Of a stretch of 64,000 bases of DNA, positions 19,041 through 28,355 are shown piece after piece. Both the position numbers and the translations under genes were made by a program. The notes beneath the pieces are model-generated. The model ran no database searches and had not been told where the DNA came from. It saw nothing but the letters and a program-made list of their open reading frames with translations. Within the stretch, counting starts at the first letter, position 1. Every line of letters starts with the position of its first letter. This DNA comes from Sulfurospirillum barnesii SES-3 (GTDB lineage Bacteria > Campylobacterota > Campylobacteria > Campylobacterales > Sulfurospirillaceae): contig NC_018002.1 of NCBI RefSeq assembly GCF_000265295.1, positions 558,001 through 622,000 on the forward strand, in the 5' to 3' direction.

Positions 19041-20536
19041 AAGATTTTGAAAAACATGTAAAACTTAATGACCTCACACCCATCAGTGCCCCTGCGTTTA
19101 CATGTAAAGAGAAAAACAAAGGGGAGGAGCGAAGTGCGAAGGTGTGTGAAAGCATTGAAGAGGCTATCAGACGTTCAGGGTTAAAAGATGGGATGACCAT
19201 CTCGTTTCACCATGCGTTTCGTGGTGGTGATTTGCTGATTAACACTGTGATGAACATCATCGCCAAAATGGGTTTTAAAGACCTGACGCTAGCGTCTAGC
19301 TCTTTGGCTTCTGTGAATGACCCATTGATTGAGCATATTAAAAGTGGGGTCATCACACAAATTTATACCTCTGGGCTTCGCAGTAAATTAGGAGAGGCTA
19401 TCTCCAAAGGCTTGATGGAAAAACCTGTGCAAATTCACTCCCATGGTGGGCGGGTGCATTTGATTCAATCAGGTGAGCTTAACATTGATGTGGCATTTTT
19501 AGGCGTACCCGTGTGTGATAATTTTGGCAATGCCAATGGCTATTCGGGTCGTTCAAAATGTGGTTCTTTAGGCTATGCGATGATTGACGCACAGTATGCA
19601 GCGTATGTGGTGGTATTAACCGAATCCCTTGAAGCCTATCCTAATGTTCCAGCAAGTATTCATCAAGACCAAGTGGATGCAGTGGTTGTGGTTGATGAGG
19701 TGGGTGATCCTTCTAAAATTGGTGCAGGTGAAACCCGTATGACAAGCAATCCTAAAGAGCTTCTCCTTGCCAGCCACACGGCGAAAATCATTGAGCACTC
19801 AGGACTGTTTAAAGAGGGTTTTAGCATCCAAACAGGCTCAGGGGGCGCTTCACTCGCCACAACGGTTTTTTTAAGTGAAAAGATGGAAGAAAAAGGGATA
19901 CATGCCAGTTTTGGGCTGGGGGGTATCACGGGAACGATGGTGTATATGCTTAAACGTGGGCTGATTAAAACCCTTTTGGATGTGCAAAGTTTTGATGAAT
20001 TTGCCGCAAAATCTTTGGGCGAAAATAAAAACCACATCGAAATTAGTGCCAACGAATACGCCAACCCAAGTTCCAAAGGTGCGGCGATTAAACAGTTGGA
20101 TATTGTTGTCTTAAGTGCGCTTGAGGTTGATCTTGATTTTAACGTCAATGTCATTACAGGCTCTAAAGGTTTGCTCAGAGGTGCCTCAGGTGGACACAGT
20201 GACACTGCTGCAGAAGCCAAACTCTCCATTATCGTAGCACCGCTTACTCGTGGGCGTATTCCAACGATTACCAAACGGGTCAATACCATTGTCACCCCTG
20301 GCTCAACCGTTGATGTGGTCGTAACCGATCAAGGCATAGCGGTGAATCCTAAAAATGTAGAGCTGAAAGCACGCCTCAAAAAAGCGGGTTTAAACATGGT
20401 TGAGATGCATGAATTGTATGAGCGTGCCATTGCATTGTGCGGTGTGCCAACAGAGATTCAATACACCGATAAAGTGGTTGCAGCGATTCGGTATCGAGAT
20501 GGCTCTGTGATTGATGTTGTGCGTCAATTGGCATAA
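19037..20536 (+). CDS. citF: Citrate lyase alpha subunit (citrate:acetyl-ACP transferase)
   Basis: Transfers the acyl carrier arm from acetate to citrate. 499 aa. The CoA-transferase-like features SFHHAFRGGD near residue 55, 'AFLGVPVCDNFGNANGYSG' and 'GASGGHSDTA' are typical. An in-frame start exists at 18989, but ATG 19037 overlaps the citE stop and gives MKDFEKHVKLND, the expected N-terminus. A palindrome copy at 19098-19107 encodes FTCK in the variable N-terminal part. Confidence 0.95.
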   Translation: MKDFEKHVKLNDLTPISAPAFTCKEKNKGEERSAKVCESIEEAIRRSGLKDGMTISFHHAFRGGDLLINTVMNIIAKMGFKDLTLASSSLASVNDPLIEHIKSGVITQIYTSGLRSKLGEAISKGLMEKPVQIHSHGGRVHLIQSGELNIDVAFLGVPVCDNFGNANGYSGRSKCGSLGYAMIDAQYAAYVVVLTESLEAYPNVPASIHQDQVDAVVVVDEVGDPSKIGAGETRMTSNPKELLLASHTAKIIEHSGLFKEGFSIQTGSGGASLATTVFLSEKMEEKGIHASFGLGGITGTMVYMLKRGLIKTLLDVQSFDEFAAKSLGENKNHIEISANEYANPSSKGAAIKQLDIVVLSALEVDLDFNVNVITGSKGLLRGASGGHSDTAAEAKLSIIVAPLTRGRIPTITKRVNTIVTPGSTVDVVVTDQGIAVNPKNVELKARLKKAGLNMVEMHELYERAIALCGVPTEIQYTDKVVAAIRYRDGSVIDVVRQLA

Positions 20537-21885
20537 TGATAGACCAACCCACCACGCTTGAAGCGATTTTACATGCCAAAGAGGAGCGTGCCTTAAAGCA
20601 AAAAAAGCTTTTATGCGACTACCCTTTGGCTTCGCTGATTTCTCTTTGCATTAATACACCAAGCCTCATAAAGCTCTCGCATGAGGCGGTTGTACTCCAC
20701 AATGTCGCTACACAAGTGCTTTTAGAAAGGCTTCACAAGGAGGGCATTGAACTTTTGGTGTGTCAGTGTAGCTTTGCTCCAACAGGGGTGGAGTCTTTGT
20801 TTACATGTAAAGCGGAAGCCAAAAGGCTCAAAGCCTTAGCCTGTGAGATAGAAAACACGCATCCTCTGGGTCGTTTGATGGACATTGATGTGTTGGATAA
20901 AACAGGGCGCATTCTTTCTCGTAGTGAATTGGGTCTTTCAAAACGTCAGTGTTTTCTCTGCGAAGAAGAGGCACAGGTGTGTGCAAGAGCGCAAAGGCAT
21001 CCGTATGAAATGCTGCAGGCGCATATCAAAGCAATGGTGGAAAAACATGCGTTTGAGCACTCGCTTGCTCTGTGGTGTGAACGTGCTATGCAAAAAGAAG
21101 TGGAGCTAACGCCCAAGCCTGGATTGGTCGATAAAGCCAACAGTGGCGCACACCGTGATATGAACATTGACACCTTTTATGCAAGCATCCATGCCATCAC
21201 ACCCTTTGTAGCGCAATGGTTACAAACCGCTCAGGCGTATGCACACGAAGAGGCAAAGCAGAGTTTTCAAAGACTAAGAGCCATTGGTGTTGCGTGTGAA
21301 AAAGCGATGTTTGAAGCCACAAAAGGGGTCAATACCCACAAAGGAATGATCTTTTGTCTTGCCGTTTTGTGCGGTGCGATTGGGCGTATAAAAGCGCAGG
21401 GTGAACGGCTTACATGTAAAAACCTAAACGCACAGATGAAAGTGCTGTGTCACAATTTGGTAGAGGATGATTTAGTACATGTAAACGCACCCAACAGTGC
21501 GGGTGCTCGTTTTTTTTATGAAACCAAGAGTGGGGGTATCCGAGAAATCGCACAAAGTGGTTTTGCCATTGTTTTTGAGATAGCATTGCCTTTTTTTAAA
21601 GCTTCTGTGGAAGAAGAGGGTGAAGAGCGTGCTTTGCAAAAGACCTTGTTGCTGTTGATGTCACGCTTAGATGACAGTACACTGTGGTCACGAGGGGGCA
21701 TGGAGGGACTAGCCTACACTAAAACAAAAGCAGCCGCACTGTTACATGTAAACATGGAGCATGAAAAGTTTGAAGAATGTTTGAGGGCATTTGATACTGA
21801 GATGATTGAAAAAAATCTCTCCCCAGGAGGCAGTGCCGATCTTTTGGCAATGACGTGGTTACTCGCAAAAATAAGTGTTGCTTAG
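20536..21885 (+). CDS. citG: CitXG fusion: prosthetic-group transferase and precursor synthase for citrate lyase
   Basis: 449 aa built of two enzymes. The CitX part (about 20-165) contains LGRLMDIDVL and the cysteine-rich 'RQCFLCEEEAQVCARAQRH' and attaches the prosthetic group to CitD. The CitG part (about 170-449) contains 'EVELTPKPGLVDKANSGAHRDMN', KGVNTHKG and a glycine-rich end; it makes triphosphoribosyl-dephospho-CoA from ATP and dephospho-CoA. Such citXG fusions are known, for example in Haemophilus. Start codon overlaps the last base of citF. Three palindrome copies fall inside this gene (20801, 21410, 21742), the densest coding cluster here. Confidence 0.93.
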   Translation: MIDQPTTLEAILHAKEERALKQKKLLCDYPLASLISLCINTPSLIKLSHEAVVLHNVATQVLLERLHKEGIELLVCQCSFAPTGVESLFTCKAEAKRLKALACEIENTHPLGRLMDIDVLDKTGRILSRSELGLSKRQCFLCEEEAQVCARAQRHPYEMLQAHIKAMVEKHAFEHSLALWCERAMQKEVELTPKPGLVDKANSGAHRDMNIDTFYASIHAITPFVAQWLQTAQAYAHEEAKQSFQRLRAIGVACEKAMFEATKGVNTHKGMIFCLAVLCGAIGRIKAQGERLTCKNLNAQMKVLCHNLVEDDLVHVNAPNSAGARFFYETKSGGIREIAQSGFAIVFEIALPFFKASVEEEGEERALQKTLLLLMSRLDDSTLWSRGGMEGLAYTKTKAAALLHVNMEHEKFEECLRAFDTEMIEKNLSPGGSADLLAMTWLLAKISVA

Positions 21886-21939
21886 AAAAAATGAGCTTAG
21901 AAAAAGAGACTTCTCATACGCTTTTTAATGAAACCTCGT

Positions 21940-21945
21940 TATAAT
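21940..21945 (+). promoter_or_regulatory. Likely -10 box of the polA promoter
   Basis: TATAAT about 95 bp upstream of polA. A palindrome copy lies downstream in the presumed leader. Confidence 0.35.
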
Positions 21946-22018
21946 CTTTCAAAATTTCTTAAAAGATTTTATGATACATAACCTGCTCTAACTTCCTTTA
22001 GAGAATCGTATTATTTTT

Positions 22019-22028
22019 TTACATGTAA
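22019..22028. repeat. TTACATGTAA palindrome overlapping the polA ribosome-binding site
   Basis: The copy is directly followed by AGGG, so TAAAGGG (22025-22031) serves as the ribosome-binding site 6 bases before the GTG start of polA. Here the palindrome is part of the translation initiation region. Confidence 0.8.
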
Positions 22029-22037
22029 AGGGTTTTT

Positions 22038-24695
22038 GTGAAAACATTGACAATTATTGATACCTTTGGTTTCTTCTTTAGAAATTATTATGCCCTCCCA
22101 CAGCTTCGAAATGCGCAAGGCTTTCCCACTGGTTTGCTTACAGGCTTTGCTAATTTTATTTATGCGATTAAAAATGAGCACGACACCGATTATATGCTCT
22201 TTGCGCTAGACAGTAAGGGTAAAAACTTTCGCCATGATCTTGATCCTAGCTACAAAGCCAACCGTCCTGAAGCACCAGAAGATTTAAAAAAACAGCTTCC
22301 CGTGGCGATTTCATGGATTGAGAAGATGGGCTTTAAATGTTACCAAGAAGAGGGATTTGAAGCCGATGATATTATCGCTTCAGCGGTACGTTTCGCCAAA
22401 GCCCATGACATTAAGGTGCGCATTGTCACCCACGATAAAGATTTGTATCAGCTCATTGATGATGGGCGTGTGGTGATTTATGATCCTATGAAAAAATTAG
22501 AGATTGACAGTGAAAAATGTTTTGAGAAATTTGGTGTTTATCCCAATAAAATCAACGAATACCTCTCTTTGGTGGGGGATGTTGCCGATAATATTCCAGG
22601 CGTTAAAGGCATTGGACCCAAAGGAGCTAAAAAGCTTTTGGATGATTTTGAAACCGTAGAAAACATCTATGAAAATCTTGAAAAAGTGGCAAATCCTCGT
22701 GTAAAAAGCATGTTAGAAGAGGGGAAGGAGAAAGCCTTTTTAAGTAAGCAATTGGTACGTTTGGATAACTCTTTACGAATTGATGATACCTTTGAATCGT
22801 TTTATTTTCCCTGTGAGAATCCGCTTTTAAACATCGCCGATGAATTGGAAAAATATGAACTACGTCAGATGCTTGCTCGTGTGAAAAATGGTGCTTTACA
22901 TGTAAAGCCAAAAGCGGAAACGTCCATGGGCTTCAAAGCTGTTCTACTCGATACCGCACCTGCGTTATTAGGAGTGATAGAGAAGATAGAGCAAGGAAGC
23001 ATTGTTGCCTTTGATACCGAAACCAATGCGCTAGATGCGTATAACGCTAAAATTGTGGGCTTTTCTTTTGCATTTAATGAAAAAGAAGCCTATTATGTAC
23101 CAATTGCGCATCACTATTTGGGCGTGGGTGAGCAAGTGAGCCTAGCGGATGCAAAAAAAGCGCTTGAGATGCTGTTGTCGCATAAAATTGTTGGGCAAAA
23201 TCTTAAGTTTGATTTGGCGGTTATTGAAAATAATTTTGGTGTGAGCAATGTGTCACTCTATGGCGATACCATGCTTTTGGCATGGCTTTTAAACCCTGAG
23301 AGTAACGTAGGCTTAGACACCTTAGCCAAACGCTTTTTTAATTATGAGATGGTGAAGTTTAAAGATGTGGTGGCAAAGGGTGAAAACTTTAGCCATGTAG
23401 AAATTGAAAAAGCGTGTGAGTATGCCAGTGAAGATGCATGGATGACCCTCAAGCTTTACCACAAACTTCATGAGATGCTAGAGCCTCGCTTGTTTGAGAT
23501 TGCTAAAGAGGTGGAGTTTCCTTTTATTCATACGCTGATGAAAATGGAAAAAGAGGGCATCCAGATTGATGGGGCGTATTTTGAAACGCTTTTAAAGCGC
23601 ACCGATGGAGCGATAGAGAGTTTAAAAACAGAGATTTTTGCCTTAAGCGAGGCACATTTTAATCTCAATTCCACTCAGCAATTGGGCAATGTTTTATTTG
23701 AGCAATTAGGACTTCCTACCATTAAAAAAACAAAAACAGGCTACAGTACCGATGAAAATGTCCTGCAAGAACTCTTAGATAAGCATCCTGTGATTGCTAA
23801 AATTTTAGAGTATCGAGAGCTTTATAAATTGCGTTCAACCTACATCGAACCGCTTTTAAAACTCTCGAAAGAATCACCAAAAAGCCGTGTGCATACCTCG
23901 TTTATTCAAACAGGAACCGCCACAGGTAGGCTCTCTTCTAAAGACCCTAATTTACAAAATATTCCTGTCAAAACAGCCTTAGGGAGAGAAGTGCGAGGGG
24001 GGTTTGTTGCCAAAGAGGGCTACACGCTCATTGGTATTGATTATTCGCAAATTGAACTGCGTTTATTGGCGCATTTTAGTGGCGATGAGGCAATGGTTAA
24101 TGCCTTTAGAGAAGGTAAGGATATTCATCAAGAAACGGCACTGAAGCTTTTTGGTGAAGCTGCGGCGAAACAGAAGCGAGGCATTGCAAAGAGTATTAAC
24201 TTTGGACTTTTGTATGGGATGGGACCTAAGCGTTTATCGGAGACCTTAGGTATATCAACAAAAGAGGCAAAAAGCTATATTGAGAGTTATTTTGCAACCT
24301 TTCCTACCATTAAAAAATACTTAACATCTATCGAGGAAGAGGCAAAAAAAGAGGGATGGGTGCAGACACTCTTAGGGCGCAAACGCTTTTTTGATTTTGA
24401 ACATGCCAATGCAATGCAATACGCAGGCTATTTGCGTGAAGCGGTCAATACCGTCTTTCAAGGCAGTGCGGCGGATTTGATTAAATTGTGTATGAATAAG
24501 ATTGTGAACACCTTAGTGAATGATGAGGCAAAACTCTTGCTTCAAATTCACGATGAACTTATTTTTGAAGTAAAAGCAGAACATGCTGAGGCATTTGCCC
24601 TTGAGGCAAAGAAAATTATGGAGGGCATTTACACCCTTCGTGTTCCTTTGCACGTTTCAATTGCTATAGGAAAGAATTGGGGAGAATTAAAATGA
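22038..24695 (+). CDS. polA: DNA polymerase I
   Basis: 885-aa repair and Okazaki-fragment polymerase. The N-terminal 5'-3' exonuclease (about 1-285) keeps its acidic residues (EEGFEADDIIAS, 'THDKDLYQL', LVGDVADNIPGVKGIG). The 3'-5' exonuclease domain looks active (FDTETNALD with D and E, 'SEDAWMTLKLY'). The polymerase has motif A IGIDYSQIELRLLAHFS, the O-helix 'KRGIAKSINFGLLYGM' and motif C LLQIHDELIFEV. Start codon GTG is set by the ribosome-binding site overlapping a palindrome. Ends in ATGA overlap with mntP. Confidence 0.97.
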   Translation: MKTLTIIDTFGFFFRNYYALPQLRNAQGFPTGLLTGFANFIYAIKNEHDTDYMLFALDSKGKNFRHDLDPSYKANRPEAPEDLKKQLPVAISWIEKMGFKCYQEEGFEADDIIASAVRFAKAHDIKVRIVTHDKDLYQLIDDGRVVIYDPMKKLEIDSEKCFEKFGVYPNKINEYLSLVGDVADNIPGVKGIGPKGAKKLLDDFETVENIYENLEKVANPRVKSMLEEGKEKAFLSKQLVRLDNSLRIDDTFESFYFPCENPLLNIADELEKYELRQMLARVKNGALHVKPKAETSMGFKAVLLDTAPALLGVIEKIEQGSIVAFDTETNALDAYNAKIVGFSFAFNEKEAYYVPIAHHYLGVGEQVSLADAKKALEMLLSHKIVGQNLKFDLAVIENNFGVSNVSLYGDTMLLAWLLNPESNVGLDTLAKRFFNYEMVKFKDVVAKGENFSHVEIEKACEYASEDAWMTLKLYHKLHEMLEPRLFEIAKEVEFPFIHTLMKMEKEGIQIDGAYFETLLKRTDGAIESLKTEIFALSEAHFNLNSTQQLGNVLFEQLGLPTIKKTKTGYSTDENVLQELLDKHPVIAKILEYRELYKLRSTYIEPLLKLSKESPKSRVHTSFIQTGTATGRLSSKDPNLQNIPVKTALGREVRGGFVAKEGYTLIGIDYSQIELRLLAHFSGDEAMVNAFREGKDIHQETALKLFGEAAAKQKRGIAKSINFGLLYGMGPKRLSETLGISTKEAKSYIESYFATFPTIKKYLTSIEEEAKKEGWVQTLLGRKRFFDFEHANAMQYAGYLREAVNTVFQGSAADLIKLCMNKIVNTLVNDEAKLLLQIHDELIFEVKAEHAEAFALEAKKIMEGIYTLRVPLHVSIAIGKNWGELK

Positions 24696-25231
24696 TAGAA
24701 GTGTTGTTGTTAGCCTTTGCCCTCAGTATGGATGCCTTTGCGGTTTCCATCGGACTTGGTTCAAAACGCTTAGAGGGGCATAAACTCTTAGCGTTAAAAG
24801 CAGGGCTGTTTTTTGGTATTTTTCAAGCCATTATGCCTTTAATTGGTTATTTGGGTGGGCATGGATTGCTTGGGTTTGTGAGTGAGTATGCGCATTATAT
24901 TGCGTTTGGGTTGTTGTTGCTTATTGGTGCAAAAATGATTTATGAGGGTGTGAATGAGGGCATTGAAGAGGGGATTACGAAAATTACCAATAAACTGATG
25001 CTAACATTAGCCATTGCCACCAGTATTGACGCTATGGCAGCGGGCTTTAGCTTAACCCTTTTGGATTTCAATCCATTTGTGGCATGTTTTCTAATAGGCC
25101 TTACGACCTGTGTCATCAGCATATGTGGTATTTACGTGGGAAGACTCACAGGCACATGGCTTGAGGGAAAAGCAGAAGTGTTTGGTGGGGTCGTATTGGT
25201 GGCTATTGGGTTTAGAATACTCTTTTTCTAA
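24692..25231 (+). CDS. mntP: Manganese efflux pump MntP
   Basis: 179-aa, six-segment membrane protein. Two repeats of the family motif are visible: ALSMDAFAVSIGLG and AIATSIDAMAAGFSL, each with the metal-binding aspartate. It exports excess Mn2+. The ATG at 24692 overlaps the polA stop and removes five extra residues of a possible earlier start; length then matches the family. It is convergent with the next gene, overlapping it by 4 bp at the 3' end. Confidence 0.93.
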   Translation: MIEVLLLAFALSMDAFAVSIGLGSKRLEGHKLLALKAGLFFGIFQAIMPLIGYLGGHGLLGFVSEYAHYIAFGLLLLIGAKMIYEGVNEGIEEGITKITNKLMLTLAIATSIDAMAAGFSLTLLDFNPFVACFLIGLTTCVISICGIYVGRLTGTWLEGKAEVFGGVVLVAIGFRILFF

Positions 25232-25839
25232 AGAGAGGGAGAAAAGGCTTTAAGTGTTCGCTCGCACGCTTTGTACTCAGGCATAAATTCACCCACGCAA
25301 TTCCAAAAACTTTTTTGGTGGTGTTTGTGTGTGATGTGGGAGAGTTCATGAATGACAATGTAAGTGATGCACTCAAGAGGAAGTTGTGCAAGGCTTAGGT
25401 TGAAGCTTAGCTCATTGATATGGCTGCAACTTCCCCACCGTTTCTTTGCTTTTCGAAAGCTGATTTTTGCGGGTTTGACACCCATAATAAAACTCCACTC
25501 CTCCACCAATCGCCTCACCAAAGGAATGGTTTTTTCTTTGTAAAAAGCTTCAGGTGTTTGGTTTACATGTAAGCCAATGGCTTCACCCAAATAGAGCACT
25601 TTACCCTCATCCTCAAAGAGTTGTGGGACAGACGTGCGCTCTTGCAGTGCTTTAAATTTTTTAAAAATCCATGAAGCTTTTTGGTGGACGATGCGCTCTA
25701 GGTATTCATGAGAGGTGTAGGGTGTTTTAACGATAACCCCTTTTTTAGGGTCAATGTGAATGTAGAGGTGTTTGAGGCGCTTATTGGTTACAATGGAGTA
25801 GGAGAGCGTTTCGCCCTCGTACTCAAGATGTTTAATCAA
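25228..25839 (-). CDS. YgjP/DUF45-type zinc metallopeptidase
   Basis: 203 aa. The zinc site [11 protein letters not shown] near the C-terminus (HExxH-like with a downstream His) and 'KKRWGSC' before it are the signature of the YgjP (DUF45/M48-like) family. Biological role is unclear. The start is uncertain: an open frame runs back to 25905 inside dnaJ, but TTG at 25839, overlapping the dnaJ stop, gives a start ([10 protein letters not shown]) that fits the family. Palindrome at 25563-25572 encodes LHVN. Confidence 0.82.
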   Translation of the reverse strand: MIKHLEYEGETLSYSIVTNKRLKHLYIHIDPKKGVIVKTPYTSHEYLERIVHQKASWIFKKFKALQERTSVPQLFEDEGKVLYLGEAIGLHVNQTPEAFYKEKTIPLVRRLVEEWSFIMGVKPAKISFRKAKKRWGSCSHINELSFNLSLAQLPLECITYIVIHELSHITHKHHQKSFWNCVGEFMPEYKACERTLKAFSPSL

Positions 25840-26965
25840 ACCAACTTTTGATTTTGTCAAAGACGCTCTCATATTTTTCATCTTTATGTTTGCTTTCAAT
25901 CCCAAACTCTTCTTGCAGTTTGCCTAGCATCTCTCTTTGTTCTTTGGTCAGTTTTTTAGGGTAACGAATCGAAATTTGCGCAATCATACTGCCCAACTGG
26001 TGCGTATGGACATTCTTAACACCTTCTTTTTTGAAGATAAATTGTTGTTTATCTTTTGCTCCTAAAGGGAGTTCAAGCTCTGTTTCTCCACGAATGGTTG
26101 GAATTTTGATGGTTTCTCCCAGGGCTACTTGTGTAAAAAATACAGGCACTTCAATATAAATATCATCATTATGTCGGACAAAATGCTCATCTTCTTTTGC
26201 CAAGACCAAAATGTACAAATCCCCTCGTACCCCTCGCTCATCTATATTGCCACGTCCCGCAACCCGAATGCGGTTGTTGTTGTCAATGCCTTCAGGAATA
26301 TCAATGGTGACCTTATCGTCCACCATACTAAAGCCTTTGCCTTTACAATCAGAACAAGGGTTGGTAACGACGCTTCCTTTGCCATTACACGCAGGGCAGG
26401 TTTGTGAAAAAGTCATAAATCCTTGTCGGTAAAAGACTTGACCTTTGCCATTACACTCTTTACACACCCCTTTTGATTTGTCTTTACTTCCTGTACCATC
26501 GCAGGTATCGCAAGGTTTTTTGTACGAGAAGCTGACCTCTTTTTTACACCCAAAAATGGCTTCATTAAAAGCAAGGGTGACTTCAGCTTCAAGGTCTAGG
26601 TTGTATTTTCGGTTTTGCTTTGTGCTTCCACCTCCAAAACCACCACTCCCAAAGCCACCGCCAAAGACAGACTCAAAAATGGAACCTAAATCTCCCATAA
26701 TGTCTTCATAGCGCATATCAGAGAAGTGACTAAAGCCTTGTGAGTCAAGTCCTTGTTTACCATAACGATCATACGTTGAGCGTTTTTGTTCATCACTTAA
26801 GACTTGATACGCCTCATTAATCGCCTTAAATTTCTCTTCCGCCTCTTTGTCGCCTTGATTGCGATCGGGGTGGTATTGCAATGCCAATCTTCTGTACGCT
26901 TTTTTTATCTCAGCAGCGTCGGCAGATCTGCTGATTTCTAAGACTTCATAATATTCTAAATCCAC
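25832..26965 (-). CDS. dnaJ: Chaperone DnaJ
   Basis: 377-aa Hsp40 co-chaperone that stimulates DnaK. J domain 1-70 with the HPD motif (YHPDRNQGD), a Gly/Phe-rich linker ([13 protein letters not shown]), then four CxxCxGxG zinc repeats ([32 protein letters not shown]) and the C-terminal substrate-binding domain. All complete. dnaK is not in the window. Confidence 0.98.
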   Translation of the reverse strand: MDLEYYEVLEISRSADAAEIKKAYRRLALQYHPDRNQGDKEAEEKFKAINEAYQVLSDEQKRSTYDRYGKQGLDSQGFSHFSDMRYEDIMGDLGSIFESVFGGGFGSGGFGGGSTKQNRKYNLDLEAEVTLAFNEAIFGCKKEVSFSYKKPCDTCDGTGSKDKSKGVCKECNGKGQVFYRQGFMTFSQTCPACNGKGSVVTNPCSDCKGKGFSMVDDKVTIDIPEGIDNNNRIRVAGRGNIDERGVRGDLYILVLAKEDEHFVRHNDDIYIEVPVFFTQVALGETIKIPTIRGETELELPLGAKDKQQFIFKKEGVKNVHTHQLGSMIAQISIRYPKKLTKEQREMLGKLQEEFGIESKHKDEKYESVFDKIKSWFD

Positions 26966-26975
26966 AATTATCTCT

Positions 26976-26985
26976 TTACATGTAA
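26976..26985. repeat. TTACATGTAA palindrome in the dnaJ leader
   Basis: Exact copy 11 bp upstream of the dnaJ start codon on the minus strand. It covers the untranslated leader between dnaJ and the divergent Spy-like gene. Confidence 0.85.
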
Positions 26986-27032
26986 GTTTTTGAAGAGTGC
27001 TATTTTAGCAAAAAGTAGATTAAATTTCATCT

Positions 27033-27069
27033 GTTAAGGTAGGTTAACACTTCGTTAAAAGCTCATTAA
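27033..27069 (+). promoter_or_regulatory. Four helically phased GTTAA-like repeats upstream of the Spy/CpxP-like gene
   Basis: GTTAA occurs at 27033, 27043 and 27054 and ATTAA at 27065, i.e. every 10-11 bp on one face of the helix. OmpR-family regulators bind such phased direct repeats. An OmpR-type regulator is encoded just downstream (27684), so this is a candidate site for it. Confidence 0.5.
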
Positions 27070-27114
27070 CAGCCCTCTTGTACTATTTCATTATCAACTT
27101 TCAAGGAGTAGAAA

Positions 27115-27588
27115 ATGAAAAAGTCAATTGTAACTCTTGCAACCCTTGTTGCACTAGGAACAACAAGCGCATTTGCGTTTGGTGGTGGAGGATGCCAGCC
27201 GATGCAAGGCAATGGTATGAATCATGAAAGAGGTATGAAACAAGGTGGCATGATGATGGGTATGCCTATGCTAGAACAATTAAATCTGAGCGATGAGCAA
27301 GCACATAAATTGGCTATTTTACGCAGTGAAATGAAGTTAGAGATGACCAAACTTCGCGATCCAAAAATGATGAATAAAATGCAAGATTTAATGAGTGCGG
27401 AGAGCTTTGATAAAAAAGCATTTGTAAAAATGCACAATGAAATGCATGAAAAAATGCTGGCACTTCAAGCAGACCACATGGAAAAAGTCTTTAATCTTTT
27501 AAGCAAAGAGCAACGCTTGGAGCTTAAAAAAGTAATGAATGAGCGCCCTGTAAGAGCTATGCAAAGAATGGCTCCTCCAGCAAAATAA
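27115..27588 (+). CDS. Periplasmic Spy/CpxP-like (LTXXQ) protein
   Basis: 157 aa with a clear signal peptide (MKKSIVTLATLVALGTTSAFA). The mature part is Met-rich (MKQGGMMMGMPM), then two LTxxQ-like motifs, LNLSDEQ and LLSKEQ, in a helical region, as in the Spy and CpxP chaperones. The Met- and His-rich stretch hints at copper or other metal contact. AAGGAG lies 7 bp before the ATG. Followed by a strong terminator and then a two-component system, which resembles the cpxP-cpxRA arrangement. Confidence 0.8.
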   Translation: MKKSIVTLATLVALGTTSAFAFGGGGCQPMQGNGMNHERGMKQGGMMMGMPMLEQLNLSDEQAHKLAILRSEMKLEMTKLRDPKMMNKMQDLMSAESFDKKAFVKMHNEMHEKMLALQADHMEKVFNLLSKEQRLELKKVMNERPVRAMQRMAPPAK

Positions 27589-27604
27589 CCTCTCAACCCT
27601 TCTT

Positions 27605-27631
27605 AAGACCTCTTCGGAGGTCTTCTTCTTT
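27605..27631 (+). terminator. Rho-independent terminator after the Spy-like gene
   Basis: Stem AAGACCTC / GAGGTCTT (8 bp) with the stable TTCG tetraloop at 27613-27616, followed by CTTCTTT. Confidence 0.92.
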
Positions 27632-27650
27632 AAAAATAATGCAAATTCAG

Positions 27651-27656
27651 TATAAT
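27651..27656 (+). promoter_or_regulatory. Likely -10 box of the two-component operon
   Basis: TATAAT, 28 bp before the regulator start and just after the terminator. Confidence 0.5.
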
Positions 27657-27683
27657 TATAAAAAACCTTGTAAGGTATAGCCT

Positions 27684-28355
27684 ATGATTAACGTCTTAAT
27701 GATTGAAGATGATGAAGAGTTTGCTGAGATTTTAAGCGAGTATCTTGAAAAATACAATATAAAAATCACCAATTATGCGGATCCGTATTTGGGGCTTAGT
27801 GCGGGGATTAAAAAGTATGATTTATTAATTTTAGATTTAACCCTTCCTGGAATGGATGGGCTTGAAGTCTGCAAAGAAGTGGTCGCAAAGTATGATATTC
27901 CTATTATTATCTCCTCTGCACGCAGTGATATTAGCGATAAAGTCATTGGGCTTCAAATTGGAGCGGATGATTACCTTCCAAAACCGTATGATCCAAAAGA
28001 GATGTACGCACGCATTCAAAGCTTAATTCGTCGCTACAAAAAAAGCTCAGCTATAGAAGAAGCCCACAACAGCAGTGCGTTTGTTGTCGATGAAAAACGC
28101 CATGAAATCTCTTTTAAAGGAGAGGTTTTAAATCTTACACCTGCAGAGTATGAGATTCTCTCCTACATGATTCGTCAAAATGGATTTTCGATTTCACGTG
28201 AACAGCTGGTGTATAACTGCAAATCCCTGAAAGATAAAGGCTCAAAAAGTTTGGATGTGATTGTAGGGCGTTTGCGTTCTAAAATAGGGGACGATTCAAA
28301 AAATCCAGAGCATATTCACTCCGTTCGGGGCATTGGGTATAAATTGGTCGGATGA
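27684..28355 (+). CDS. OmpR-family response regulator
   Basis: 223 aa: receiver domain 1-120 with E8-D9-D10, phospho-acceptor D51 (LLILDLTLPGMDG) and K in YLPKPYDP; winged helix 130-223 with 'LTPAEYEILSYMI' and 'VIVGRLRSKIG', ending VRGIGYKL. Overlaps the kinase gene by 4 bp. Probable control of the Spy-like gene is inferred from position and the phased repeats there. Confidence 0.93.
   Translation: MINVLMIEDDEEFAEILSEYLEKYNIKITNYADPYLGLSAGIKKYDLLILDLTLPGMDGLEVCKEVVAKYDIPIIISSARSDISDKVIGLQIGADDYLPKPYDPKEMYARIQSLIRRYKKSSAIEEAHNSSAFVVDEKRHEISFKGEVLNLTPAEYEILSYMIRQNGFSISREQLVYNCKSLKDKGSKSLDVIVGRLRSKIGDDSKNPEHIHSVRGIGYKLVG

Noticed and set aside
19663-20295. 210-codon open frame antisense to citF
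   Set aside because: Shadow of citF codon bias; Ser/Pro-rich without domain features.
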